Assembly (NCBI GenBank): GCA_030528125.1
Contig: JAUMZM010000003.1
Coordinates: 1 to 64,000 of the forward strand
Direction of reading: 5' to 3'
From: Tissierellia bacterium
Lineage (GTDB): Bacteria; Bacillota; Clostridia; Tissierellales; Peptoniphilaceae
DNA: 64,000 bases
Both the position numbers and the translations under genes were made by a program. The notes under the pieces were generated by a model. It did no database searches. It had not been told where the DNA came from and saw nothing but the letters and a program-made list of their open reading frames with translations. Shown piece after piece: positions 35,058 through 44,465 of the stretch. Each line of letters opens with the position of its first letter. Positions within the stretch are counted from its first letter, which is position 1.

Positions 35058-35657
35058 ATGAAAATAGTAATAGCAAGTGGAAATAAAAACAAGATAAAAG
35101 AATTTAAAGAGATTTTTAGAGATACTAATATAGAATTTTTGACTCCAAAGGATTTTGGAATTGATAATTTTGAAGTTAATGAAGATGGTGATACTCTAAA
35201 GGATAACTCCTACAAGAAGGCTAAGAGTTTGTATGATATAGTGAAAACTCCAACCATTGCAGATGACACCGGACTTTTTGTAAAAAGTTTAGATGGTAAG
35301 CCTGGAGTTAAAAGTCATAGATATGCAGGTTATGATGCTAATGATAAGAAAAATAGAAAGAAACTTTTAGATAATCTAGAAGGTATTGCAAATAGGAATG
35401 CTTATTTTGAAACAGTGATTTCATTTGTAGATGGAAATGATATTAATTTCTTTTCTGGAAGGATTGATGGAGAAATTCTTAAACAAGAGATGGGAGAAGG
35501 TGGCTTTGGATATGATAGTATATTTAAGCCAAAAGATTATGACTTAAGCTTTTCTCAAATGGGTGCAAAAGAAAAAAATAAGATAAGCCATAGAGCAAAT
35601 GCTCTTAGAAAATTTAGAGAATTTATTCTAGATAATTATGAAGTTTGCAATAATTAG
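35058..35657 (+). CDS. rdgB: XTP/dITP pyrophosphatase (RdgB/HAM1)
   Basis: This enzyme removes non-canonical purine triphosphates (XTP, dITP) before they enter nucleic acids. The 199-residue protein has the N-terminal IASGNKNKIKEFKEI (4-18), the catalytic-region block TIADDTGLFVKSLDGKPGV near 65-85 (short form) and GFGYDSIF with SHRANAL in the C-terminal half. All are standard for the family. AGAGG precedes the ATG. The downstream phosphodiesterase gene overlaps its end by 20 bases, a common pairing of these two genes. Confidence 0.96.
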   Translation: MKIVIASGNKNKIKEFKEIFRDTNIEFLTPKDFGIDNFEVNEDGDTLKDNSYKKAKSLYDIVKTPTIADDTGLFVKSLDGKPGVKSHRYAGYDANDKKNRKKLLDNLEGIANRNAYFETVISFVDGNDINFFSGRIDGEILKQEMGEGGFGYDSIFKPKDYDLSFSQMGAKEKNKISHRANALRKFREFILDNYEVCNN

Positions 35658-36108
35658 TGATACTCATTCTTCAATTGATGATGTAGTTTCTTTTTTATTA
35701 GATAATGAAGTTGATTTTTTTATTCATGCAGGAGATTATACATCTGATGCTGAGGAAATATCATATATTACAGGGATTAGTTATAAATGTGTAAAGGGTA
35801 ATAATGATTATTATGATAATATAAATCCAGAATTTATGGTTATAAATGTTGATGGTATAAATATTTATATTACTCATGGCCATAGAGAAAATATTCATTT
35901 TGGATATGAGAAGCTTGCCATAACCGCAAAGAAGAAAGGCTGTAGTGTGGCAATTTTTGGCCATAATCATTTATATGTGGATGAGACTTTGCTATCTGTA
36001 AGATTACTAAATCCTGGTAGTCCTTCTCTACCACGAGATTCTAAGAAATCTATGATGCTTTGCAATACTCATGATGGAATTTTAGATGTTAAGAAAATCA
36101 CTTTTTGA
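35638..36108 (+). CDS. YfcE/MJ0936-type metallophosphoesterase
   Basis: The 156-residue protein is a small calcineurin-like phosphodiesterase with all five metal motifs in order: SDTHS (7-11), GDYTSD (about 33-38), KGNNDY, THGHRE, and GHNHLY. Family members hydrolyse model phosphodiesters, and the cellular substrate is usually unknown. It starts inside rdgB (20-base overlap) with no strong ribosome site of its own, so it probably depends on translation of rdgB. Confidence 0.92.
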   Translation: MKFAIISDTHSSIDDVVSFLLDNEVDFFIHAGDYTSDAEEISYITGISYKCVKGNNDYYDNINPEFMVINVDGINIYITHGHRENIHFGYEKLAITAKKKGCSVAIFGHNHLYVDETLLSVRLLNPGSPSLPRDSKKSMMLCNTHDGILDVKKITF

Positions 36109-36141
36109 TAAATATATGTTATAATAACATGAGGAGGCACC

Positions 36142-36486
36142 ATGTCAAGTTTAATTAATTTAATATCACAATATGGAAGAGATACTTTTATATTGCCGAT
36201 TTTATGCTTGGTCAGTATTGTTGTTACAATACTTATATACCTTTTCTTATCAGATAGAAAGTTTACGAAATATATACTAGGAATTATTCTTTTAGTTCTT
36301 GCGCTTATAGATGGAATATATTCCTATAGTATTTTTACAACTCCTAAGGGACTTGTTACAGCGTGGATTGGAGTAATCCTTGCTTCATGCGGATTTGTAG
36401 GAGTATGTACTGGATTTATAATTGATATTATAGATAGTATTAAGAGAAGTTATGAGACTTATGGAAAAGAAGATGGAAAAAAATAG
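36142..36486 (+). CDS. Small membrane protein of unknown function
   Basis: I do not recognise this 114-residue protein. It has three predicted membrane helices (about 16-36, 42-62, 74-98) and a charged C-terminal tail ending YGKEDGKK. GAGGAGG precedes the ATG and TATAAT lies 17 bases before it. The next gene's reading frame begins inside its end, so the two may be co-translated. Codon use looks like its neighbours. It could be an accessory protein of the HAD phosphatase downstream, but this rests on adjacency only. Confidence 0.7.
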   Translation: MSSLINLISQYGRDTFILPILCLVSIVVTILIYLFLSDRKFTKYILGIILLVLALIDGIYSYSIFTTPKGLVTAWIGVILASCGFVGVCTGFIIDIIDSIKRSYETYGKEDGKK

Positions 36487-37228
36487 ACAAATGACCAGAG
36501 CTGCTTTTTTCGATATAGATGGTACTTTGTTTAGATCTAGCCTTTTGGTAGAGCAATTCAAGCTTTTGGTAAAAAGAAGAATTATTGATCCTGACATTTG
36601 GTATGATCAAATAAAGCCTTTATATGATCAATATGATAAAAGATATGGAGAATATGATAATTATCTTTTAGCTCTTACTACTCAATACCAAGACAAATTA
36701 AAGGGAATAAGAAGAGATTTTATACAAGAGCTATCAAGAGAGGTTATAAGTAGGAATAAAGATATAGTATATAGAATAACAAGAAATGCCATTGCAAACC
36801 ATAAAGAAAATGGATTTAAGATATTTTTCGTATCTGGCTCTCCTGATTTTCTTGTAGATGAGTTTGCAAAATACTATCATGCAGATGAGAGCATTGGAAC
36901 GACGTATATTTTTGATGAAAATGATAGGTTTACAGGTAAGGTTGTACCTATGTGGGATTCTTCTAATAAAAAGAAGGCTATAAAGTATCTTATAGATAAG
37001 TATAATGTAGATGTTAAAAATTCTTTTGCTTATGGAGATACTAACGGAGATTTTACTATGCTAAAGGCCGTAGGGAATCCTGTAGCAGTTAATCCTAGCT
37101 ATGAATTTATAGAAAGAATGTCTGCAGATAGTAATATGAGAGAGAAAGTTAAGGTATTTGTTGAGAGAAAAGATGTAAGATATTCTTTTATGCTTTCTGG
37201 AAATCACTTTAATTTTCAAAAATTTTAA
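36452..37228 (+). CDS. HAD-IB family phosphatase (SerB-like)
   Basis: The protein carries the HAD motifs FFDIDGTLF (nucleophile Asp in DxDGT), FVSGSPDF (motif II Ser) with a following Lys, and AYGDTNGDFTML (motif IV acidic pair). This places it with the phosphoserine phosphatase-like HAD-IB hydrolases; the substrate is not predictable. A C-terminal extension of about 45 residues follows motif IV. The start is uncertain: ATG 36452 gives 258 residues, but in-frame ATGs at 36473 and 36491 also fit, the last giving the common MTRAAFFDIDG start. It overlaps the preceding membrane-protein gene. A large hairpin ends the unit. Confidence 0.85.
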   Translation: MRLMEKKMEKNRQMTRAAFFDIDGTLFRSSLLVEQFKLLVKRRIIDPDIWYDQIKPLYDQYDKRYGEYDNYLLALTTQYQDKLKGIRRDFIQELSREVISRNKDIVYRITRNAIANHKENGFKIFFVSGSPDFLVDEFAKYYHADESIGTTYIFDENDRFTGKVVPMWDSSNKKKAIKYLIDKYNVDVKNSFAYGDTNGDFTMLKAVGNPVAVNPSYEFIERMSADSNMREKVKVFVERKDVRYSFMLSGNHFNFQKF

Positions 37229-37258
37229 ATTGTATAAAATTAATTGCATGTCAAAGAT

Positions 37259-37310
37259 AAGGCTGATTTTTATGAATATTATTCAATAATATGAATTAAT
37301 CGGCTTTTTT
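37259..37310 (+). terminator. Terminator after the HAD phosphatase gene
   Basis: An outer stem AAGGCTGATT/AATCGGCTTT with one G·U-type mismatch and an inner stem around TATTATTCAATAATA form a long hairpin ending in six T. Confidence 0.75.
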
Positions 37311-37408
37311 ATTCTTTTTGTTTATTTATATTTTATTCGGTCAAAATATACATAAATAAATTAATTTAGTTTTGTGTTAGAATGGAATAAATAACTGAGG
37401 AGGGGAAT

Positions 37409-38125
37409 ATGGGTTTAGCCGAAAACGATCAATTAAAAATTGAACAAGAGCTTGAATATGATTTTTTATATAATAATGATTCGAATTCGCTACATATTCT
37501 AGTATCCATGTTTGAGAACAAGAATTTTGCAACTTATATCAATCCTAAGTATTCTTGCGTCGATTACATAATTTCTAATGTGAAAAAACTCCTTTGTGAC
37601 AAAGAAAATGAGCCTTATATTATTCTTGCTATAAGAAAGCTTATAACAGATGATATAAATAGATATGAATTATCTACTAATTTTTCTGCGTATAAATTGG
37701 CTTTTGAAGACGACAAATTAATTAAGAAATTAGAAGAATTTGCTTTAGAAAAATACGATAGTTCTTTTTTATTTGGCAAAAAAGAGCTTTTTGAAGAAGA
37801 TAATAGCAAAGAAGTATTGGAAACAAAGTATTATGTCTATAGAAAGATATTATCGGATAAAAAGCTTATTGATAGCTTAAAGGAAAAATGCATTAGATAT
37901 TCAGACAAGCTCTATAAGAATAAGATAATGAATTTAGATTTAAATATAGATAATCAGCTTAGTTTTTTTGGAGAGGATAATAAGAAAAATGCCAATCTAA
38001 GTCTTAGAGAATTAGAAAACCTCTACAAAAAAATTCTAACCTATATGACCAACAAAATAATAGATGTTTTCTGTGAGTCGTATTGGTATGCGTTAAATGA
38101 AGCTGTGCTTAAAAGATATGATTAG
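37409..38125 (+). CDS. Hypothetical protein upstream of ruvCAB
   Basis: I do not recognise this 238-residue protein. It is predicted mostly helical, soluble, charged (many Lys, Glu, Asp) and without signal peptide or membrane helices. Its C-terminal half (about 140-235) looks coiled-coil prone, with a low-complexity NIDNQLSFFGEDNKKN break near 185. GAGGAGGGG precedes the ATG. It is its own transcription unit between two terminators, just before ruvCAB. Codon use matches the neighbours, so it does not look recently acquired. A function in recombination cannot be claimed from position alone. Confidence 0.75.
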   Translation: MGLAENDQLKIEQELEYDFLYNNDSNSLHILVSMFENKNFATYINPKYSCVDYIISNVKKLLCDKENEPYIILAIRKLITDDINRYELSTNFSAYKLAFEDDKLIKKLEEFALEKYDSSFLFGKKELFEEDNSKEVLETKYYVYRKILSDKKLIDSLKEKCIRYSDKLYKNKIMNLDLNIDNQLSFFGEDNKKNANLSLRELENLYKKILTYMTNKIIDVFCESYWYALNEAVLKRYD

Positions 38126-38148
38126 GGCTAATAATTAGCCCGTTTTTT
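38125..38148 (+). terminator. Terminator before ruvC
   Basis: The palindrome GGGCTAAT-A-ATTAGCCC (38125-38141) begins in the stop codon of the preceding gene and is followed by G and six T. The ruvC ATG is 17 bases farther on. Confidence 0.85.
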
Positions 38149-38164
38149 ATTGGGAAAGGAAAAT

Positions 38165-38656
38165 ATGATAGTTTTGGGAATAGATCCTGGTATTGCACTT
38201 ATGGGTTATGGAGTAGTTGAATTTAAATCAAATAGGGTTAAAATGATTGAATACGGGGTAGTAAGTACTTCATCAAAGACTAGAACTACACAGAGATTAA
38301 AGATTTTATATGACAATCTTAATGATATAATAAATGAGTACAAGCCAGATGAGTTTGCAATAGAGGAACTTTTTTTTAATAAAAATGTAAAAACGGCAAT
38401 TGAAGTAGGGCATGCAAGGGGCGTGCAAGTGCTATGTGCAGAAAACAACAACTTGCCAATCTATGAGTATACTCCACTTCAGATAAAGCAGGCTATTACA
38501 GGATATGGAAGAGCAGACAAAAAACAAATGCAACTTACTGTAAAGACGCTTTTAAATTTGGACAAATTACCAAGGCCAGATGATGCAGCAGATGCTCTTG
38601 CAGTTAGCTTATGTCATTGTTTTAGCCAAAGATTTAAAGAGGAATTTAGAATATGA
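38165..38656 (+). CDS. ruvC: Holliday junction resolvase RuvC
   Basis: RuvC cuts Holliday junctions symmetrically. The 163-residue protein has the catalytic acidic residues: Asp7 in LGIDPG, the Glu in AIEELFFNKN, and the C-terminal DDAADALA aspartates. ATG 38165 is chosen because GGAAAGGAA precedes it; a TTG at 38150 lies beside the terminator T-run. It overlaps ruvA by four bases. Many Firmicutes such as Bacillus use RecU instead of RuvC, while clostridial-type genomes have RuvC, as here. Confidence 0.96.
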   Translation: MIVLGIDPGIALMGYGVVEFKSNRVKMIEYGVVSTSSKTRTTQRLKILYDNLNDIINEYKPDEFAIEELFFNKNVKTAIEVGHARGVQVLCAENNNLPIYEYTPLQIKQAITGYGRADKKQMQLTVKTLLNLDKLPRPDDAADALAVSLCHCFSQRFKEEFRI

Positions 38657-39264
38657 TTTCATATATTATAGGAGATATAAAATACACGACAGAAGATTAT
38701 ATCATAGTAGAAAATAACAATATAGGCTATATGATAAAGACATCTTTAAATTCATTAAGAGATTTTGAAATCAACAATGAATACAAGATCTATACAAGTA
38801 TGCAAGTTAGAGAAGATGACATTTCGCTTTATGGATTTAGTACAAAAGAAGAACTTGAGATGTTTAACTTATTGATCTTGGTATCATCAATAGGTCCTAA
38901 GAATGCAATAAAAATCTTATCAACTCTTTCTATAAATGACATCAAAAATGCTATTTTGACAAATGATATCAACACATTAACTAAGGCAAAAGGTGTTGGA
39001 AAAAAAACAGCCTCAATGATAATATTAGATCTTAAAGATTCTATTAAGAAGTTGGGATTTGTAATAGATAGCGAAAAAGACAGTAATTCTTATGACAATT
39101 ACGTAGAAAATGGAGATAATGAAGCTGCATTTGATGCTTTGATTAACTTAGGATATCCAAGAAATGATATAAAAGATGTATTTCATAAACTAGATACAAA
39201 GAATATGAGTCTAGAAGAGATAATTAGAGAAAGTATGAAAATGTTAGGAAAGAATTATGTATGA
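38653..39264 (+). CDS. ruvA: Holliday junction branch-migration protein RuvA
   Basis: RuvA binds the four-way junction and recruits the RuvB motor. The 203-residue product has the N-terminal OB domain ([12 protein letters not shown]), the two helix-hairpin-helix motifs ([14 protein letters not shown] and [16 protein letters not shown], about 73-130) and the C-terminal RuvB-binding domain with [11 protein letters not shown]. It overlaps ruvC by four and ruvB by eight bases, so all three are translated together. Confidence 0.97.
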   Translation: MISYIIGDIKYTTEDYIIVENNNIGYMIKTSLNSLRDFEINNEYKIYTSMQVREDDISLYGFSTKEELEMFNLLILVSSIGPKNAIKILSTLSINDIKNAILTNDINTLTKAKGVGKKTASMIILDLKDSIKKLGFVIDSEKDSNSYDNYVENGDNEAAFDALINLGYPRNDIKDVFHKLDTKNMSLEEIIRESMKMLGKNYV

Positions 39265-40267
39265 TGAGAATAAGAGGATAGTAGGTTCTGCTCATCTTTT
39301 AGAAGATGATACAAACGAGAAATCCATTAGACCCAGATGGTTAAAAGATTACATAGGACAAGATAGCGTAAAAGAGAAACTAGAGATTTTTATACAATCA
39401 TCATTAAAAAGGAAAGAAGCATTGGATCATGTGCTTTTGCAAGGACCTCCAGGGCTTGGTAAAACCACTTTATCAAATATAATAGCAACAGAGCTTGGAG
39501 TTAATATAAGAATAACATCAGGTCCTGCTATAGAAAGACCATCAGATCTTGCAAGCATACTTACAAATCTAAAGGCGGGAGATGTGCTATTTATAGATGA
39601 GATTCATAGGCTAAATAGAACAGTTGAAGAGATTTTATATCCTGCTATGGAAGATTATGCCTTGGATATAATAGTTGGAAAAGGTCCTAACGCTCAGTCT
39701 ATAAGAATAGATCTTGAGAAATTCACATTAGTTGGAGCAACAACTAGAAGTGGAATGTTATCTGCACCTTTAAGAGATAGATTTGGAGTATTGCTTTCTC
39801 TTAATCTTTATAATCAAAATGATTTAAAAGAAATAGTAAAAAGATCTGCAAATATACTTGATATTAATATTTCAGATGATGGAGCAAGAGAGATTGCAAG
39901 AAGAAGCAGAGGAACACCTAGAATTGCAAATAGATTATTAAAAAGGGTAAGAGATTATTCCGTTGTAAAAAAAGATGGAAATATCAATCTAGAAACCTCA
40001 AGAGAAGGTCTTAATTTGCTTGAAATAGACGATATGGGATTAGATAATATGGATAAGAAGATAATCTATACCATGTATGAAAACTACAATGGAGGCCCTG
40101 TTGGAATTGATACATTAGCAGCCCAAACAGGAATTGAAAATGTGACAATAGAAGATGTATATGAGCCATATCTTCTTCAAATAGGATTCATAGCAAGGAC
40201 TCCAAGAGGAAGAAAATTAACTAGAAAAGCATACGAACATTATAATTTGAAATACGAAGGAGAATAG
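39257..40267 (+). CDS. ruvB: Holliday junction helicase RuvB
   Basis: RuvB is the AAA+ motor that drives branch migration with RuvA. The 336-residue protein shows Walker A GPPGLGKT (63-70), Walker [11 protein letters not shown] (about 111-120), sensor 1 [10 protein letters not shown], and the arginine-rich sensor region APLRDRFG. The winged-helix C-terminal domain ends with the usual TPRGRKLT segment. The next gene, queA, starts immediately after its stop, as in many Firmicutes. Confidence 0.99.
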   Translation: MYDENKRIVGSAHLLEDDTNEKSIRPRWLKDYIGQDSVKEKLEIFIQSSLKRKEALDHVLLQGPPGLGKTTLSNIIATELGVNIRITSGPAIERPSDLASILTNLKAGDVLFIDEIHRLNRTVEEILYPAMEDYALDIIVGKGPNAQSIRIDLEKFTLVGATTRSGMLSAPLRDRFGVLLSLNLYNQNDLKEIVKRSANILDINISDDGAREIARRSRGTPRIANRLLKRVRDYSVVKKDGNINLETSREGLNLLEIDDMGLDNMDKKIIYTMYENYNGGPVGIDTLAAQTGIENVTIEDVYEPYLLQIGFIARTPRGRKLTRKAYEHYNLKYEGE

Positions 40268-41290
40268 ATGAATACAGAAGATTTTGATTATTATTTACCA
40301 AAAGAACAAATAGCTCAACATCCATCAGATAGAAGAGATTTTTCTAGAATGATGGTTGTAGATAGAAAGACAGGAGAAATAGAAGAAAAGCACTTTTATG
40401 ATATAATCGACTATTTAGAAGAGGGGGATTGCCTTGTAATGAATGATACAAGGGTAATACCTGCAAGACTTTTTGGACATAGAGAAGATAAACAAGAAAA
40501 GATTGAAGTATTCTTATTAAAGGATGTAGGAGATAATAACTGGGAGGTTCTAGTAAGGCCTGGCAAAAAGATGAAAATCGGCGCTCACTGTATATTTTCT
40601 GAAGAACTTTCCTGTGATGTAATTGACATAAAAGAAGATGGAAATAGAATAGTAAAGTTTAATTTTGATGGGATTTTTGAAGAAATACTAGATAGATTGG
40701 GAAATGTCCCACTACCTCCATATATTACAGAAAAACTTGAGGATAGCGAGAGATATCAGACAGTTTATGCCAAAAATCCAGGATCTGTTGCAGCACCAAC
40801 AGCAGGATTGCATTTTACAAAAGAGTTATTAAAGAAAATCGAAGATAAAGGTATAAAATTAGTATATATTACACTAAATGTAGGACTTGGAACATTTAGA
40901 CCAGTAAGTGAAGATAATATAGAAGATCATAAGATGCATTCTGAATTTTATACACTTACAAAAGAAAGTGCCGATATAATAAATGAAACTAGAAGAAATG
41001 GCAAAAGAGTAGTAGCAACAGGTACAACATCTATTAGAACTTTAGAATCAGTTTATAAGAAATGTGGAGAGATTAGAGCAGATTCTGGATGGACGGATAT
41101 ATTTATATATCCTGGATTTAAGTACAATGTAGTAGATTGCCTTATAACAAATTTCCATTTGCCAAAATCAACCCTAATAATGCTTGTAAGTGCATTCTCA
41201 TCAAGAGAAATCATTCTAAATGCTTACAAAAAGGCTGTAGAAGATGGATTTAGATTCTATAGTTTTGGCGATTGTATGTTTCTTAAATAG
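40268..41290 (+). CDS. queA: S-adenosylmethionine:tRNA ribosyltransferase-isomerase QueA
   Basis: QueA transfers the ribosyl part of SAM onto preQ1 in tRNA to form epoxyqueuosine, the step after Tgt. The 340-residue protein starts [18 protein letters not shown], has [13 protein letters not shown] near residues 60-72, and [11 protein letters not shown] near 175. The C-terminal [17 protein letters not shown] ends a typical sequence. It abuts ruvB with no gap and is followed by tgt eight bases later, the conserved queuosine pair. Confidence 0.98.
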   Translation: MNTEDFDYYLPKEQIAQHPSDRRDFSRMMVVDRKTGEIEEKHFYDIIDYLEEGDCLVMNDTRVIPARLFGHREDKQEKIEVFLLKDVGDNNWEVLVRPGKKMKIGAHCIFSEELSCDVIDIKEDGNRIVKFNFDGIFEEILDRLGNVPLPPYITEKLEDSERYQTVYAKNPGSVAAPTAGLHFTKELLKKIEDKGIKLVYITLNVGLGTFRPVSEDNIEDHKMHSEFYTLTKESADIINETRRNGKRVVATGTTSIRTLESVYKKCGEIRADSGWTDIFIYPGFKYNVVDCLITNFHLPKSTLIMLVSAFSSREIILNAYKKAVEDGFRFYSFGDCMFLK

Positions 41291-41298
41291 GAGATTAG

Positions 41299-42417
<1,119 letters not shown>

Positions 42418-42418
42418 T

Positions 42419-42676
42419 ATGAAAACAGAATATATTCTAATTATAATTGCCGTTGTTTTATATTATTTTCTAGTCTATAAAGAAGAAAGAAAGCTTAAAG
42501 AAAAGAAAGATTATATTAAAAAAAATCTATCTTTGCAAGATAGAATAAAGACAAAATCTGGAATCTATGGGAAAGTAGTAGAGTTAAATCAATACACAGC
42601 CTTGATAAAAACAGGTAAAGATTCTTTCATAGAAATAGATAGAAATAGCATAGAAGATATAGTAGAGGACCTGTAA
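42419..42676 (+). CDS. yajC: YajC preprotein translocase auxiliary subunit
   Basis: YajC is a small accessory protein of the Sec translocon that interacts with SecDF. The 85-residue product has one N-terminal membrane helix (residues 4-17) followed by a basic, soluble domain with LSLQDRIKTKSGIYGKVVEL-type sequence, as in the family. It starts one base after the tgt stop. In many genomes secD and secF follow; here recJ does, so SecDF, if present, is elsewhere. Confidence 0.92.
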   Translation: MKTEYILIIIAVVLYYFLVYKEERKLKEKKDYIKKNLSLQDRIKTKSGIYGKVVELNQYTALIKTGKDSFIEIDRNSIEDIVEDL

Positions 42677-42687
42677 GGTCCTTCTTT
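42666..42687 (+). terminator. Short terminator after yajC
   Basis: A 6-bp GC-rich stem AGGACC/GGTCCT, overlapping the stop codon, is followed by TCTTT. Confidence 0.7.
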
Positions 42688-42706
42688 ATATAATCGCAAA
42701 AAAAGG

Positions 42707-42712
42707 TATAAT
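42707..42712 (+). promoter_or_regulatory. -10 box before recJ
   Basis: A perfect TATAAT lies 20 bases before the recJ start. The -35 region is only A/T-rich. Confidence 0.45.
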
Positions 42713-42732
42713 TGTTTATATTAAGGAGAATA

Positions 42733-44457
42733 ATGAGTAGACGGTTTATATACAATAAGAAAAGCAATTATAAAAATAATATAAGAATAAATGGAATAAC
42801 AAAACTTCAAGCACTTATTTTGGCAAATAGAGATATTATAGATAATAATACAGTTGATATGTTCATAAATCCTGATCTTTCTAAATTGCATGATCCGTTT
42901 TTGTTAAATGATATGGATAAAGCCATAGATATTATTGCAGAAAGTATGGAGAACAATGAAAAGATAAGAATATTTGGAGATTATGATCAAGATGGAATAA
43001 GCTCTGTTACTACCCTTGTTGAAGGTATTTCGTATTTTTATGATAATATTGATTACGATATTCCAGATAGAGTTACAGATGGTTATGGAGTAAGCTTTAA
43101 TATGGTCAAAAAGGCCAAAGAAGATGGGGTAAAGCTTGTAATAACTTGTGATAATGGGATAAGTGCATTTGATGAAATAGATTTATTAAAAAAAGAAGGG
43201 ATAAAGGTAATTCTAACAGATCACCATCAGATCAAAAAAGAAGAAAAGGATGGTTGGATTGACCAAATATTACCAAATGCAGATGCTGTCATAAATCCCA
43301 AAAGACTTGATTCAACATATCCATTTGATGATCTTTGCGGTGCAGGTGTTTCTTTTAAATTAATAGAAGCACTTTTTATAACTTTAGGAGGAGAAGATGA
43401 GTATTTGTATTCTCTATTAGAGTATGTAGCTATGGGTACGGTATGCGATATAGTAAGTCTTGTAGATGAGAATAGAATCTTTGTAAAAGAAGGGCTAAGA
43501 AGGATTAATAATACAAGTAAGCTTGGAATAAAAGCATTACTTGATGCAAATTCTTGGAATAAAGAGGTCGATTCTTATACTCTTGGATTTGTAATAGGCC
43601 CTTGCATTAATGCAACAGGAAGATTATCATCTGCAAAATTTGCAGTTGAAATGCTTCTGGAAGATGACAAAGATAGAGCTTATGAATATGCAAGAAATCT
43701 TGTTGAGCTTAATAAGGAAAGAAAGATTCTTACAGAAAATGGATTGGATACTGCAATAAGTATAATAGAAGAAAACAATCTATCAAAAGATGATATTATA
43801 GTTGTATATTGTCCAGACATAGAAGAAAGTATATGTGGAATAGTTGCAGGAAGAATCAAGGAGAAATATCAAAGACCTGCTATTGTTCTTTCAAATAGCA
43901 GTGAAGAAAATATAGCAAAAGGATCTGGAAGATCTATAGAAGCTTATGATATTTATTCAGAAATTTTCCCTTATTCTGATAATCTAGTATCTTTTGGAGG
44001 ACATCCAATGGCTTGTGGACTTTCAATTGAAATAGACAAAATCGATGATTTTAGAAAATTTCTAAATGATAATTCAAAGTTACAAGAATCAGATTTTGAA
44101 GAGATTATAAACATAGATGTAAAATTAGACATATCTAAGCTTTCATTGGAATTTGCAGAAAGTTTATCTGACTTAAGGCCTTTTGGTAAAAGTAATCCCA
44201 AGCCTGTTTTTGCAGATAAGGATATTTCCATAAAAAGTATCAGAATGCTTGGCAAAAATAAAGATACTATGAAAATAGTATTTAGTAAGAACAACAGAGA
44301 TCTAAATTCCATAAAGTTTTTTGCAAAAGATGATTATGAATATATAAAAGATAATTATAATAAGGGAAAAAGAAAGTTTGATATAGTATATTATCCGGAT
44401 ATTAATGAATATAAAGGAGTAAAAACTCTACAACTTCGCATGATAGATATAAGGTAG
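42733..44457 (+). CDS. recJ: Single-stranded-DNA-specific exonuclease RecJ
   Basis: RecJ is a 5'-3' single-strand exonuclease in recombination and mismatch repair. The 574-residue protein has the DHH-family motifs: FGDYDQDGISS (about 86-96), TCDNGIS, TDHHQI, and the DHHA1-domain GGHPMACGLS near residue 420. The start is ATG 42733 after AAGGAG; a TTG at 42712 lies in the -10 box. Family length is normal. rel follows eight bases later. Confidence 0.95.
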   Translation: MSRRFIYNKKSNYKNNIRINGITKLQALILANRDIIDNNTVDMFINPDLSKLHDPFLLNDMDKAIDIIAESMENNEKIRIFGDYDQDGISSVTTLVEGISYFYDNIDYDIPDRVTDGYGVSFNMVKKAKEDGVKLVITCDNGISAFDEIDLLKKEGIKVILTDHHQIKKEEKDGWIDQILPNADAVINPKRLDSTYPFDDLCGAGVSFKLIEALFITLGGEDEYLYSLLEYVAMGTVCDIVSLVDENRIFVKEGLRRINNTSKLGIKALLDANSWNKEVDSYTLGFVIGPCINATGRLSSAKFAVEMLLEDDKDRAYEYARNLVELNKERKILTENGLDTAISIIEENNLSKDDIIVVYCPDIEESICGIVAGRIKEKYQRPAIVLSNSSEENIAKGSGRSIEAYDIYSEIFPYSDNLVSFGGHPMACGLSIEIDKIDDFRKFLNDNSKLQESDFEEIINIDVKLDISKLSLEFAESLSDLRPFGKSNPKPVFADKDISIKSIRMLGKNKDTMKIVFSKNNRDLNSIKFFAKDDYEYIKDNYNKGKRKFDIVYYPDINEYKGVKTLQLRMIDIR

Positions 44458-44465
44458 GAGATAGT

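Noticed and set aside
36116-36130. 15-base palindrome ATGTTAT-A-ATAACAT before the small membrane protein gene
   Set aside because: Short A/T-only palindromes overlapping TATAAT boxes are expected by chance at this base composition; no GC-containing arm supports an operator.
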